Shown here in pieces: positions 18,672-27,335 of a stretch of DNA of 64,000 nt. The position numbers and the translations under genes are program-made. This DNA is from Janibacter endophyticus (GTDB taxonomy: Bacteria > Actinomycetota > Actinomycetes > Actinomycetales > Dermatophilaceae). The notes under the pieces were generated by a model. It was given only the letters and a program-made list of their open reading frames with translations, did no database searches and was not told where the DNA came from. Position 1 is the stretch's first letter, and every line of letters starts with the position of its first letter. The stretch is from contig NZ_JAFEJG010000004.1 in assembly GCF_016888335.1 (NCBI RefSeq), forward strand, positions 1,922,001 through 1,986,000. Reading direction: 5' to 3'.

Positions 18672-19556
18672 ATGAGCGACCCAGCCGTCGTCCCCGGCGG
18701 CGTCCTCACCCGTCGTCCGGCCCAGCAGGCCTTCACCGTCCACCTCGACAACTTCGAGGGCCCCTTCGACCTGCTCCTCGGGCTGATCAGCAAGCACAAG
18801 CTCGACATCACCGAGATCGCGCTGGCCAAGGTCACCGACGAGTTCATCGCCCACCTCCGGGCGATCCGGGCATCCGACACCGAGCTCGATCTCGGGCAGA
18901 CCTCGGAGTTCCTCCTCGTCGCCGCGACGCTGCTCGACATCAAGGCCGCTCGCCTGCTGCCCGTGACCCGCGAGGACGACGAGGACGACCTCGCACTCAT
19001 CGAGGCCCGCGACATCCTCTTCGCCCGCCTCCTGCAGTACCGCGCCTTCAAGGAGGTCGCCGCCCGCTTCGCCGACGAGCTGACCCGCAGCTCGCGCATG
19101 ACGCCGCGGCAGGCGGGGCTCGAGCCTCAGTTCGCCAGCCTGCTGCCCGAGCTCGTCATGACGGTGACGCCCGAGCAGCTCGCGATGATCGCCGCGCGGG
19201 CGCTGACGCCCAAGGAGGAGCCGACGGTCGGCCTGACGCACCTCCACGCGCCCGCGGTGAGCGTCGTCGAGCAGGCGGGCATCATCGCGGACCGGCTGCG
19301 CGAGGACGGCGTCGCCTCCTTCCGCAGCCTCGTCCGTGACGCCGACAGCACCCTTGTCATCGTCGCCCGCTTCCTCGCCCTGCTCGAGCTCTTCCGCGAG
19401 AAGGCGGTCGCCTTCGAGCAGGCGGTCGCGCTCGGCGAGCTCACGGTGCGCTGGGTGGGCTCGGAGGACGGCGACATCCAGGTGAGCGACGAGTTCGACG
19501 AGGGCGACGACGCAGCCGCCGCCGAGCCCCAGACCGACGGAGACGACGATGAGTGA
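18672..19556 (+). CDS. scpA: Segregation and condensation protein ScpA
   Basis: 294 residues from ATG at 18672; an in-frame GTG at 18636 inside the previous gene has no ribosome binding site. ScpA is the kleisin that bridges the heads of SMC. Typical are the start FTVHLDNFEGPFDLLLGLI, then KHKLDITEIALAKVTDEFI and LLVAATLLDIKAARLLP in the N-terminal SMC-neck-binding part, and the C-terminal winged helix near 215-275 (SFRSLVRDADSTLVIVARFLALLEL). An acidic tail ends the protein. Its stop overlaps scpB by eight bases. Confidence 0.94.
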   Translation: MSDPAVVPGGVLTRRPAQQAFTVHLDNFEGPFDLLLGLISKHKLDITEIALAKVTDEFIAHLRAIRASDTELDLGQTSEFLLVAATLLDIKAARLLPVTREDDEDDLALIEARDILFARLLQYRAFKEVAARFADELTRSSRMTPRQAGLEPQFASLLPELVMTVTPEQLAMIAARALTPKEEPTVGLTHLHAPAVSVVEQAGIIADRLREDGVASFRSLVRDADSTLVIVARFLALLELFREKAVAFEQAVALGELTVRWVGSEDGDIQVSDEFDEGDDAAAAEPQTDGDDDE

Positions 19557-20211
19557 GACGGACGAGACCACCCCCGTGGAGGAGCCCCAGGTCGAGGACC
19601 CCTCGGCCGAGGTGCCCGAGGACGAAGGGGGTCAGCTGGCCCTCGACGTCGACGAGCTGCCCGGCGGGGTGCGGGGTGCCGTCGAGGCGGTCCTCATGGT
19701 CGTCGAGGAGCCGGTGAGCGAGGTCGCCCTCGCCACGGCGCTCGAGGTGACCGTCGAGGCGGTCCGCGAGGCGCTCGGCGAGATCGAGGCCGACCTCGCC
19801 GACGGCAAGCACGGCTACACGATCCGCTCCGTGGCCGGCGGCTGGCGCTTCTACTCCCACTCGGCGTACGCCGCGGTCGTCGAGCGCTTCATCCTTGACG
19901 GGCAGCAGGCTCGCCTGACCCAGGCGTCCCTGGAGACCCTCGCGGTCATCGCCTACCGCCAGCCGATCTCCCGCGCCCGCGTCGGGGCGGTCCGCGGCGT
20001 CAACGTCGACGGGGTGGTCCGCACCCTGCTCACGCGCGGTCTCATCACCGAGGTGAGCCACGACGGCGAGTCCGGCGCGATCCTCTACGGCACGACCGAC
20101 ACCTTCCTCGAGCGGATGGGGCTGGAGTCGCTCGACGACCTCCCGCCCATCGCTCCCTACCTGCCGGAGGCAGACATGATCGACGAGCTCGCAGCGCAGG
20201 GCCAGGCATGA
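19549..20211 (+). CDS. scpB: Segregation and condensation protein ScpB
   Basis: 220 residues. ScpB dimerises through winged-helix domains and binds the middle of ScpA in the SMC-ScpAB condensin. The first about 38 residues are acidic and disordered (TDETTPVEEPQVED), followed by the two winged helices: GAVEAVLMVVEEPVSEVALA to about 110, and QASLETLAVIAYRQPISRARV, the family signature, from about 122. ATG overlaps the scpA end. rluB follows with ATGA overlap, the usual order. Confidence 0.94.
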   Translation: MSETDETTPVEEPQVEDPSAEVPEDEGGQLALDVDELPGGVRGAVEAVLMVVEEPVSEVALATALEVTVEAVREALGEIEADLADGKHGYTIRSVAGGWRFYSHSAYAAVVERFILDGQQARLTQASLETLAVIAYRQPISRARVGAVRGVNVDGVVRTLLTRGLITEVSHDGESGAILYGTTDTFLERMGLESLDDLPPIAPYLPEADMIDELAAQGQA

Positions 20212-21209
20212 GTGCGGCACGCGGAGGCGGCCAGGGCCGGTCCGGGGGAGCCGGGGGTGGCCGGGACGGCGGCGGTGGTGGTGGTCGTGCCGGTGGTGGC
20301 GCACGTCGGGGCCAGGGCCGACCGGCCCGCCCGAGCCAGTCCGGCTCGCGCAAGCGCCCGGTCGAGGGCGAGCGCCGCTCGAAGCCGCAGGGGCCCAAGC
20401 GCGGGACGACCGGCCGGTCCCGCCAGGACCAGCCGACGATCGCCCCCATGCCTCGATCTGCACCTGAGGTCGACGTCCACTCGCCCGACGGCGTGCGGCT
20501 GCAGAAGCTGCTGGCCGGCGCCGGCATCGGCTCGCGCCGCGCGTGCGAGCAGCTCATCGCCGAGGGGCGCGTCCAGGTCGACGGCCAGGTCGTCACCGAG
20601 CTCGGCGTGCGCGTCAACCCCGACGCGCAGACCGTCCATGTCGACGGGGAGCGGGTCCAGCTCGACGAGAGCCGGGTCTACCTCGCCTTCAACAAGCCGC
20701 TCGGGGTCGTGACGACGATGTCCGACGAGCTCGGCCGCCCGAGCATCGGCGACTACGTCCGGGACCGGCCGGAGCGCCTCTTCCACGTCGGCCGGCTCGA
20801 CGTCGACACCGAGGGCCTGCTGCTGCTGACCAACGACGGCGAGATCTCCCACCGCCTCCAGCACCCGGCCTACGGGGTGCTCAAGACCTACATCGCCCAG
20901 GTCCCCGGCCCGCTGCCGCGCGACCTCGGCAAGACGCTGCGCTCCGGCGTGACCCTCGAGGACGGGCCGGTCACGGTCGACTCCTTCTCCGTCGTCGCCT
21001 CCTCCCCGGGCAAGGCGGTCGTCGAGATCGTCCTGCACGAGGGGCGCAACCACATCGTGCGTCGCCTCATGGAGGAGGTCGGTCACCCCGTCATCACCCT
21101 GACCCGCACCCAGATCGGCCCGATCGAGCTCGGCCAGACGAAGGTCGGCCGCTGGCGCAACCTCAGCCGCCGCGAGATCGGACAGCTCTACAAGGCGGTC
21201 GGCCTGTGA
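20208..21209 (+). CDS. rluB: Ribosomal large-subunit pseudouridine synthase (RluB type) with RGG-rich N-terminus
   Basis: 333 residues. The catalytic core is RsuA/RluB/E/F family: S4 RNA-binding domain about 95-150 (VRLQKLLAGAGIGSRRACEQLI) and the synthase domain with GRLDVDTEGLLLLTNDG, whose Asp198 is the catalytic residue. The first about 80 residues are almost only Gly, Arg, Ser, Pro and Lys (GGGRDGGGGGGRAGGGARRG), an RNA-binding-type disordered tail. It modifies a uridine in 23S rRNA, by analogy near the decoding or peptidyl-transferase region. Overlaps scpB and tyrA, so it is in the same operon. Confidence 0.9.
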   Translation: MSAARGGGQGRSGGAGGGRDGGGGGGRAGGGARRGQGRPARPSQSGSRKRPVEGERRSKPQGPKRGTTGRSRQDQPTIAPMPRSAPEVDVHSPDGVRLQKLLAGAGIGSRRACEQLIAEGRVQVDGQVVTELGVRVNPDAQTVHVDGERVQLDESRVYLAFNKPLGVVTTMSDELGRPSIGDYVRDRPERLFHVGRLDVDTEGLLLLTNDGEISHRLQHPAYGVLKTYIAQVPGPLPRDLGKTLRSGVTLEDGPVTVDSFSVVASSPGKAVVEIVLHEGRNHIVRRLMEEVGHPVITLTRTQIGPIELGQTKVGRWRNLSRREIGQLYKAVGL

Positions 21210-22354
21210 CGACGCCGTCCGGCATCGACGGCACCTCCCGCGAGGTCCGGATCATCGGCACCGGGCTCATCGGCACCTCGATCGGCCTCGCCCTGCGCCG
21301 TACCGGCCTCGACCCGGTGCTCCAGGACCAGTCGGTCACCGCGATGACCCTGGCCCGCGACCTCGGCGCCGGCCGGCTCGGCCCGCGCCTGGGTCACGAC
21401 GAGGGCTCCGACGGCGGAGCCCACCCGACCCCCGACGTCGTCGTCGTCGCGACACCGCCGGACATCACCCCTTCGGTCGTGGCCGACGCGCTCGCGCGGT
21501 GGCCCGAGGCCACGGTCACCGACGTCGCCTCGGTCAAGGGCGTCATCCTCGACGACCTGCGCCGGATGGGCGCGCCGCTGGCCCGCTACGTCGGCTCGCA
21601 CCCCATGGCCGGGCGGGAGCGCAGCGGCGCCATCGCCGCCCGGCCCGACCTCTTCGAGGGGCGGGCCTGGGTCGTCTGCCCCGACGACGACGCCGACGCC
21701 GGCAGGGTCGACGTCGTCGAGCGGATCGCGCGGGCCTGCGGCTCTGTGGTCACCCGCCTGACCCCGGGCGAGCACGACGCCGCCGTCGCCGCCGTCTCGC
21801 ACGTGCCCCAGGTCGCCGCCAGCCTCGTCGCCGCCCGGCTCGAGGCTCTGAGCGAGCAGGCCGTCGGCCTGTCCGGCCAGGGTGTGCGCGACGTCACCCG
21901 GGTCGCCGCGAGCGACCCTGGCCTGTGGACCCAGATCCTCTCCGGCAACGCCGCCTCCGTCCGCGCGGTCCTCACCGTCCTGCGCGACGAGCTCGACGGC
22001 GTCATCGGCGCGCTGCACGCGCTCGAGCAGGGGATCGACGAGGACGCCCCGGGCGCCCGCGCCGTCATCGCCCGAGCCATCGCCGGGGGCAACGCCGGCC
22101 ACGCCCGGATCCCCGGCAAGCACGGCGCGGCGCCCACCTCCTACGGCGTCGTGAGCGTCGTCGTCGGCGACCGCCCCGGCGAGCTCGCCCGGCTCCTCGC
22201 CGACATCGGCGAGGCCGAGGTCAACCTCGAGGACCTGCGCCTCGACCACGGCCTCGGGCTGCCCTTCGGCGTCGCCGAGGTCTCCGTCCTGCCCGCCTCC
22301 GTCAGCCCGCTCGAGGAGGCGCTCCTCGCCCGGGGCTGGCAGCTGCACGGCTGA
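21206..22354 (+). CDS. tyrA: Prephenate dehydrogenase with ACT domain
   Basis: 382 residues from GTG at 21206, overlapping the rluB stop (GTGA). TyrA converts prephenate to 4-hydroxyphenylpyruvate for tyrosine. The Rossmann motif IIGTGLIGTSIGLALRR is at about 12-28, followed by VTDVASVKG, SHPMAGRERSG (the conserved active-site histidine region) and a helical dimerisation domain. Residues from about 312 to the end (VSVVVGDRPGELARLLADIG) form an ACT domain, suggesting allosteric control by tyrosine. Followed by cmk after 23 bases. Confidence 0.92.
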   Translation: MTTPSGIDGTSREVRIIGTGLIGTSIGLALRRTGLDPVLQDQSVTAMTLARDLGAGRLGPRLGHDEGSDGGAHPTPDVVVVATPPDITPSVVADALARWPEATVTDVASVKGVILDDLRRMGAPLARYVGSHPMAGRERSGAIAARPDLFEGRAWVVCPDDDADAGRVDVVERIARACGSVVTRLTPGEHDAAVAAVSHVPQVAASLVAARLEALSEQAVGLSGQGVRDVTRVAASDPGLWTQILSGNAASVRAVLTVLRDELDGVIGALHALEQGIDEDAPGARAVIARAIAGGNAGHARIPGKHGAAPTSYGVVSVVVGDRPGELARLLADIGEAEVNLEDLRLDHGLGLPFGVAEVSVLPASVSPLEEALLARGWQLHG

Positions 22355-22363
22355 CCCAGCGCC

Positions 22364-22369
22364 TAGGAT
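22364..22369 (+). promoter_or_regulatory. Probable leaderless -10 of cmk
   Basis: TAGGAT at 22364-22369 lies 8 bases before the cmk ATG in a gap without Shine-Dalgarno, matching the layout seen before rel, the CDP-alcohol phosphatidyltransferase and the exonuclease. Inferred. Confidence 0.45.
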
Positions 22370-22377
22370 CGGTGCCC

Positions 22378-23064
22378 ATGACCACCCCCTTCGTCGTCGG
22401 AGTCGACGGGCCCTCCGGGTCCGGCAAGTCGAGCGTCTCGCGCGCGATCGCCGTCCACCTCGGTGGCGGGTACCTCGACACCGGGGCGATGTACCGGGCG
22501 CTCACCTGGTGGTGCCTCGAGACCGGCGTCGACCTCGGTGACGCGGACGCCGTCATCCGGGCGGCGACGGACCTGCCGCTCGCCATGAGCGCCGACCCGT
22601 CCGAGCCCGGCGTCGTCGTCGGCGAGACCGACGTGACCGAGGCGATCCGTACCTCCGAGATCAGCGCGCAGGTCTCCCGGGTCGCGACGATCCCCGAGGT
22701 CAGGGTCGAGATGCAGCAGCAGCAGCGCGACCTCATCACCGTCATCGCCGACGACCACGGCTCGGTGGTCGCCGAGGGTCGAGACATCACGACGGTCGTC
22801 GCCCCCGACGCCGACGTGCGACTCCTGCTCACGGCGAGCGAGGAGGCCCGGCTGCGCCGGCGCAGCGCCGAGCTCCACGGGCAGACCGACGACGAGGCGA
22901 TCGAGCGCACCCGCGACGAGGTCGTCCGCCGCGATCAGGACGACTCGACGGTCTCGCAGTTCCTCACCGCCGCCGACGGTGTCGTCACCCTCGACACCTC
23001 CGACCTGACCTTCGAGGAGAGCGTGGCCGCGGCCCTCGAGGTCGTCGACGCGGCGCGTGGCTGA
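22378..23064 (+). CDS. cmk: Cytidylate kinase
   Basis: 228 residues from the first ATG that gives the standard start TTPFVVGVDGPSGSGKSS. Cmk phosphorylates CMP and dCMP with ATP. The P-loop GPSGSGKSS is at about 10-18, GGYLDTGAMYRALTWW follows as the nucleotide-binding signature, and [20 protein letters not shown] with the LID arginines (RLRRR) is in place. It overlaps plsC by eight bases and is followed by der; cmk-plsC-der is a conserved string in Actinomycetota. Confidence 0.95.
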   Translation: MTTPFVVGVDGPSGSGKSSVSRAIAVHLGGGYLDTGAMYRALTWWCLETGVDLGDADAVIRAATDLPLAMSADPSEPGVVVGETDVTEAIRTSEISAQVSRVATIPEVRVEMQQQQRDLITVIADDHGSVVAEGRDITTVVAPDADVRLLLTASEEARLRRRSAELHGQTDDEAIERTRDEVVRRDQDDSTVSQFLTAADGVVTLDTSDLTFEESVAAALEVVDAARG

Positions 23065-23791
23065 GGAGCGCTCACCAGGCGGCCTGCCGCCTGCCCTCGA
23101 GCGCCACGTCCCTGTCCGGACCACCCTGCGCGGCCGGGCCCGGGTCGGCCGGCTCATGGCCCGCGCCCTCCTCCCGCCCGTGCGTCCGGTGCAGTCCCAC
23201 GGCGCCGAGCACGTCCCCTGCCGGGGGCCGGTGATCCTCGCGGCCAACCACATCGGCTTCCTCGACGGCATCGCGATCCACGGCACGGCCGGGCGGGCGG
23301 TCTCCTTCCTCGTCTACGACAAGGTCGTCGAGGGCTTCACCGGGCACCTGCTGCGGGCCGGCGGCGCCATCGCGCTGCCCCAGGACGCGACCGCGGCGAG
23401 GGCGCTCGGCCGCTCGGTCGGGGTCCTGCGCGCCGGGGGAGCGGTCGGGATCTTCCCCGAGGGCGCCCGCGGGAGAGGCCGCTTCGAGCTGACCTTCCCG
23501 GGTGTCGCCTGGCTGGCTCAGGTGACCGGCGCACCCGTCGTGCCCGTCGCCCTGCTCGGCACCCGCCTCACCGGACAGCTCGCCGGGGACCTCCCGGAGC
23601 GAGGGGCGAAGGTCGTCGTCGAGTACGGCCGCCCCCTCCGTCTCGCCCGCCCGGGCGGCCCCGTCCGACCGGTCCGCGAGGAGATCATGAGCGAGCTCGT
23701 GCCCGCCCTCGTCGACCACGTCGTCGCCGCCTCGGAGCGCCACGGGATCCCCCTGCCCGAGGACATCCCGCCGGACCTCCTCCCGGCCTGA
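23057..23791 (+). CDS. 1-acyl-sn-glycerol-3-phosphate acyltransferase (PlsC family)
   Basis: 244 residues, GTG start inside the end of cmk. PlsC-type enzymes acylate lysophosphatidic acid at the membrane. The catalytic HX4D motif is NHIGFLD (about 56-62), the glycerol-phosphate-binding motif is FPEGARG (about 134-140), and VPVALLGT is a further family block. The N-terminal basic helix (RARVGRLMARALLPPV) may bind membrane. Some family members acylate other glycerolipids, so the exact acceptor is inferred. Confidence 0.88.
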   Translation: MAEERSPGGLPPALERHVPVRTTLRGRARVGRLMARALLPPVRPVQSHGAEHVPCRGPVILAANHIGFLDGIAIHGTAGRAVSFLVYDKVVEGFTGHLLRAGGAIALPQDATAARALGRSVGVLRAGGAVGIFPEGARGRGRFELTFPGVAWLAQVTGAPVVPVALLGTRLTGQLAGDLPERGAKVVVEYGRPLRLARPGGPVRPVREEIMSELVPALVDHVVAASERHGIPLPEDIPPDLLPA

Positions 23792-23807
23792 GACAATGGA
23801 GGAGCAC

Positions 23808-23842
23808 GGCACGCGCCCCGGCCCCCTGAGGCCGCGCGTGCC
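23808..23842 (+). other. Strong stem-loop between plsC and der
   Basis: A perfect 9-bp inverted repeat, GGCACGCGC at 23808-23816 and GCGCGTGCC at 23834-23842, encloses a second small pairing (GGCC at 23820-23823 with GGCC at 23830-23833). It is followed by ACCCCTTCGCCC, not a T-run, and 24 bases later by the AAGGAG ribosome binding site of der. It could attenuate read-through from plsC or stabilise the der leader. Neither is shown. Confidence 0.5.
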
Positions 23843-23878
23843 ACCCCTTCGCCCCCGACATCCTCAAGGAGTCCCGCC

Positions 23879-25357
23879 GTGGACAGCCAGACGCCCGAGC
23901 CCGACGACCTCGTCCTCCCCGCGGAGGACGAAGGGGTCGAGCGTGTCCTGCGCGCCGGCCTGGAGGACTTCGAGCTGACGCCCGAGGACCAGGCCCTCAT
24001 CGACGGCTTCCAGGAGGCCGAGGACGAGGGCTACGAGGGCGCGCTGCCCGTCGTGGCCATCATCGGACGGCCCAACGTCGGCAAGTCCACCCTCGTCAAC
24101 CGGATCCTGCGCCGCCGTGAGGCGGTCGTCGAGGACGTCCCGGGCGTCACGCGTGACCGGGTGGCCTACGAAGGGGAGTGGGCCGGTCGTCGCTTCACGA
24201 TCATCGACACCGGTGGCTGGGAGGCTGGCGCCGAGGGGATCCACCTCAAGGTGGCCGAGCAGGCCGAGGTCGCCATCGACATGGCTGACGTCGTGATGTT
24301 CGTCGTCGACGCCGTCGTCGGGGCGACCGACGACGACGAGGCCGTCGTCAAGCTGCTCCGGAAGTCGGGCAAGCCGGTCGTGCTCGTCGCGAACAAGGTG
24401 GACGACCAGCGCTTCGAGCCCGACGCCGCCGCGCTGTGGAACCTCGGGCTCGGCCAGCCGTGGCCCGTCTCGGCCCTCCACGGTCGCGGCAGCGGTGACG
24501 CGCTCGACGCCGTCCTCGACGTGCTGCCCGAGCGGTCGATGGTCGCGGACGCCCCGGCCGACGACGGACCCCGGCGCGTGGCCCTCATCGGTCGCCCGAA
24601 CGTCGGCAAGTCCTCGCTGCTCAACAAGCTCGCGGGCGAGGAGCGGGTCGTCGTCGACAACGTCGCCGGCACGACACGCGACCCCGTCGACGAGCTCGTC
24701 GAGCTCGGTGGCCGCTGGTGGCGCTTCGTCGACACCGCGGGCATCCGGCGCCGCGTGCACCAGACCCGGGGGGCGGACTTCTACGCCTCGCTGCGCACGC
24801 AGACCGCGCTGGAGAAGGCCGAGGTCGCCGTGGTCCTCATCGACGCCGAGGAGTCCATCGCCGAGCAGGACCTGCGCGTCATCAGCCAGGTCGTCGAGGC
24901 CGGCCGCGCGCTCGTCATCGCCTACAACAAGTGGGACCTCCTCGACGAGGAGCGGCGCTACTACCTCGAGCGCGAGATCGAGCGCGAGCTCGTCCAGGTG
25001 CAGTGGGCGCCCCGGATCAACCTCTCGGCGCACACCGGCCGCCACGTCGACAAGCTCGTCCCGGCCCTGGACACCGCGCTCGACTCGTGGGACATGCGCG
25101 TGCCGACCTCGCGGCTCAACGCGATCATCGGGCAGATCGTCTCCGGTCACCCGCACCCGGTCCGGGGCGGCAAGCAGCCACGGATCCTCTTCGCGACCCA
25201 GGCCTCGACCCGTCCGCCGCGCTTCGTGCTCTTCGCCTCCGGCTTCATCGAGGCCGGCTACCGGCGCTTCCTCGAGCGTCGGCTGCGCGAGGAGTTCGGC
25301 TTCGAGGGCACCCCGATCGAGATCTCGGTGCGGGTGCGCGAGAAGCGCCGTCGCTGA
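23879..25357 (+). CDS. der: Ribosome-assembly GTPase Der (EngA)
   Basis: 492 residues. Der is the double-GTPase needed for 50S maturation. G domain 1 has GRPNVGKS at 63-70, DTGGWE (G3) and NKVDD (G4); G domain 2 has [12 protein letters not shown] near 239, DTAGIRRR and YNKWDL; the C-terminal KH-like domain ends in EKRRR. An acidic extension of about 55 residues at the N-terminus ([18 protein letters not shown]) is common in actinobacteria. GTG start with AAGGAG upstream. tRNA-Pro follows after 78 bases. Confidence 0.95.
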   Translation: MDSQTPEPDDLVLPAEDEGVERVLRAGLEDFELTPEDQALIDGFQEAEDEGYEGALPVVAIIGRPNVGKSTLVNRILRRREAVVEDVPGVTRDRVAYEGEWAGRRFTIIDTGGWEAGAEGIHLKVAEQAEVAIDMADVVMFVVDAVVGATDDDEAVVKLLRKSGKPVVLVANKVDDQRFEPDAAALWNLGLGQPWPVSALHGRGSGDALDAVLDVLPERSMVADAPADDGPRRVALIGRPNVGKSSLLNKLAGEERVVVDNVAGTTRDPVDELVELGGRWWRFVDTAGIRRRVHQTRGADFYASLRTQTALEKAEVAVVLIDAEESIAEQDLRVISQVVEAGRALVIAYNKWDLLDEERRYYLEREIERELVQVQWAPRINLSAHTGRHVDKLVPALDTALDSWDMRVPTSRLNAIIGQIVSGHPHPVRGGKQPRILFATQASTRPPRFVLFASGFIEAGYRRFLERRLREEFGFEGTPIEISVRVREKRRR

Positions 25358-25394
25358 TCGCCGGACCGATTACGGGGCACGCCCACCGCTGAGT

Positions 25395-25400
25395 TAGAGT
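25395..25400 (+). promoter_or_regulatory. Probable -10 of tRNA-Pro
   Basis: TAGAGT at 25395-25400 is the best -10 in the der-tRNA gap, about 36 bases ahead of the tRNA 5' end. No convincing -35 hexamer at 17 bases was found. Confidence 0.4.
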
Positions 25401-25435
25401 GTCCTGGCTCCGGCGACGGGGCGAGCACCGCACAA

Positions 25436-25509
<74 letters not shown>

Positions 25510-25517
25510 CGTTGTGA

Positions 25518-25553
25518 CGAAGGGCCTCTCCGGGCGACCGGGGGGGCCCTTCG
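25518..25553 (+). terminator. Hairpin terminator after tRNA-Pro
   Basis: CGAAGGGCC at 25518-25526 pairs perfectly with GGCCCTTCG at 25545-25553 around an 18-base loop. The following bases (CGTCGTC) hold few T residues, as usual in high-GC actinobacteria. The hairpin lies between the tRNA and the 3' end of the convergent C-S lyase gene, so it may serve both directions. Confidence 0.75.
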
Positions 25554-25560
25554 CGTCGTC

Positions 25561-26694
25561 TCAGAGGGAGACGGCCATCCGCTCGACCGTCTCGGTGAGG
25601 ATCTCCGGCGACGTGGCGATGTTGAGACGTACGTGGTCGCCCATGCCCGAGGCGAAGGGGGTGCCGGCCATGAGCGCGACCCTCGCCTCGTCGAGGAAGT
25701 GCCTGGCGGCCTCACGGCCGAGACCGAGGTCCGAGCAGTCCAGCCACGCGAGGTAGGTCGCCTCCATCGGGCGCCAGCGCACCGCGGGGAGGTGCTCGGC
25801 GAGCAGGTCGCCGAGCAGGGTCCGGTTGGCGTCGAGGTCGCGCACGAGAGCCCGCAGCCAGTCCTGCCCGCCCTCGAGCGCCGCGACGTGCGCCTGGACC
25901 GCGACATGGCTCGCGCCGTAGGGCGCCGACGGCGGGAAGCCGGCGAGGACGTCCTTCGCCTCGGGTCCCCCGACGACGACCGCGGCCTTGAAGCCCGCGA
26001 GGTTCCACCCCTTCGCCGCCGAGGTGACGACGACGGCCCGGCTGCTGCCCTCGACCCCGAGGACCGACGTGAAGGAGGCCCCGGCGAGGACGAGGGGCGC
26101 GTGGATCTCGTCGCTGACCACCCGTACCCCGTGCTCCTCGGCGAGCAGCAGGACGTCCCTCAGCTCCGCGGCCGTGTGCGCGACCCCGGTCGGGTTGTGC
26201 GGGTTGGCGAGGAGCAGCGCCGACCCGGGCCCGGCGTCGACGAAGGCCACCCGGAGCGAGTCCAGGTCGAGCCGCCCGGCGGGGGAGAGCGGCGCCTCCA
26301 CGAGGCGCCGGCCGGTCTCCCCGACGACCGAGTGGAAGGGCGGGTAGACCGGCGTGGTGATGACCACGGCACCCTCGGGGCCCGTCCCGGCGCGAAGGGA
26401 GTGGGCCACCCCGGTCATGACGTCGGCGACGAGCGCCGTGGGGCAGTCCTCGAGCGACGTGCCCAGGTCGGCGTACCAGCGGGCCACGGCCTCTTCGTAG
26501 GGGCGACCCGAGGGGTAGCCGTAGTCGCCGGTCGCCGCCGCCCGCTCGAGCGCCGCGGCGACGGAGGGCGCGGGCAGGACGTCCATCTCCGCCACCCACA
26601 GCGGCAGGACGTCGGGGTCGTACTGGCGCCACTTGGCGGAGGTGCGCTCGCGCAGGACGCTCAGCGGGAGGGTGAGGAGGTCTCGGTCGGCCAT
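25561..26694 (-). CDS. MalY/PatB family pyridoxal-phosphate C-S lyase (cystathionine beta-lyase type)
   Basis: 377 residues, fold-type I aminotransferase. MalY/PatB proteins cleave C-S bonds of cystathionine or cysteine derivatives to pyruvate, ammonia and a thiol. The start LPLSVLRERTSAKWRQYDPDVLPLWVAEMD is typical, with ANPHNPTG (substrate/PLP region), VVSDEIHAPLVLAG (PLP aspartate) and SAAKGWNLAG, whose Lys is the PLP Schiff-base residue. Physiological role here is probably methionine or cysteine metabolism, by family. Minus-strand GACAGT lies 6 bases before the ATG. Confidence 0.88.
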   Translation of the reverse strand: MADRDLLTLPLSVLRERTSAKWRQYDPDVLPLWVAEMDVLPAPSVAAALERAAATGDYGYPSGRPYEEAVARWYADLGTSLEDCPTALVADVMTGVAHSLRAGTGPEGAVVITTPVYPPFHSVVGETGRRLVEAPLSPAGRLDLDSLRVAFVDAGPGSALLLANPHNPTGVAHTAAELRDVLLLAEEHGVRVVSDEIHAPLVLAGASFTSVLGVEGSSRAVVVTSAAKGWNLAGFKAAVVVGGPEAKDVLAGFPPSAPYGASHVAVQAHVAALEGGQDWLRALVRDLDANRTLLGDLLAEHLPAVRWRPMEATYLAWLDCSDLGLGREAARHFLDEARVALMAGTPFASGMGDHVRLNIATSPEILTETVERMAVSL

Positions 26695-26700
26695 GCCTCC

Positions 26701-26729
26701 ACTGTCTCAGCCCGGCGAGCGCCTAGGCT
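26701..26729. promoter_or_regulatory. Divergent leaderless promoters of the C-S lyase and CDP-alcohol phosphatidyltransferase genes
   Basis: In the 41-base gap, GACAGT on the minus strand (26706 down to 26701) is 6 bases from the lyase ATG, and TAGGCT on the plus strand (26724-26729) is 6 bases from the phosphatidyltransferase GTG. Neither side has room for a Shine-Dalgarno. Inferred. Confidence 0.5.
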
Positions 26730-26735
26730 GGCCCG

Positions 26736-27335
26736 GTGACGCAGGACCTCTCGACCGACCCCGCCGAGGGTGGCACCGGTGTGTGGACCCTGCCGAACGT
26801 CCTCTCGATGCTGCGTCTGCTCGGCGTCCCCGTCTTCCTCTGGGCCATCCTCACCGGGAACGACGGGATCGCCCTGGTCACCCTCATGGTCTCGGGGATC
26901 ACCGACTACCTCGACGGCAAGATCGCCCGCACCTTCAACCTCACCTCGAAGCTCGGTGCGACCCTCGATCCCGTCGCCGACCGGCTCTACATCTTCACGA
27001 CGGTGCTCGGGCTCGCCTATCGCGGGATCATCCCGTGGTGGCTCGTCGTCATCCTCATCGGCCGTGACGCGATCCTGTCGGTCGCGCTGCTCGTCGTGCG
27101 CAGCGAGGCGGCCCGCGGCCTGCCCGTCCACTTCGTCGGCAAGGCCGCGACCTTCAACCTGCTCTACGCCTTCCCGCTGCTGCTCCTCGCCGACGGCGAC
27201 GGCCGTCTCGCCGAGATCGCGCGCCCGATCGGGTGGGGCTTCGCCTGGTGGGGGATCGGGCTCTACGTCGTCTCCGCGGTGATCTACCTCCTCGAGGTGT
27301 GGACCCTGGCGTCGAGGAGACCTCGTGCCGCCTGA
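26736..27335 (+). CDS. CDP-alcohol phosphatidyltransferase family membrane enzyme
   Basis: 199 residues, GTG start. The class I CDP-alcohol phosphotransferase signature is intact across DYLDGKIARTFNLTSKLGA followed by TLDPVADR (D-G-x2-A-R-x8-G-x3-D-x3-D), and about six hydrophobic stretches span the rest. The family makes phosphatidylglycerol phosphate, cardiolipin or related lipids; which one is not decided by sequence. It heads a cluster with two DUF881 genes and sbp, overlapping the first DUF881 gene by eleven bases, as often found in Actinomycetota upstream of gcvH. Confidence 0.88.
   Translation: MTQDLSTDPAEGGTGVWTLPNVLSMLRLLGVPVFLWAILTGNDGIALVTLMVSGITDYLDGKIARTFNLTSKLGATLDPVADRLYIFTTVLGLAYRGIIPWWLVVILIGRDAILSVALLVVRSEAARGLPVHFVGKAATFNLLYAFPLLLLADGDGRLAEIARPIGWGFAWWGIGLYVVSAVIYLLEVWTLASRRPRAA

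Noticed and set aside
23808-23842. Calling the plsC-der hairpin a terminator
   Set aside because: No T-run follows, and the der ribosome binding site comes 24 bases later.
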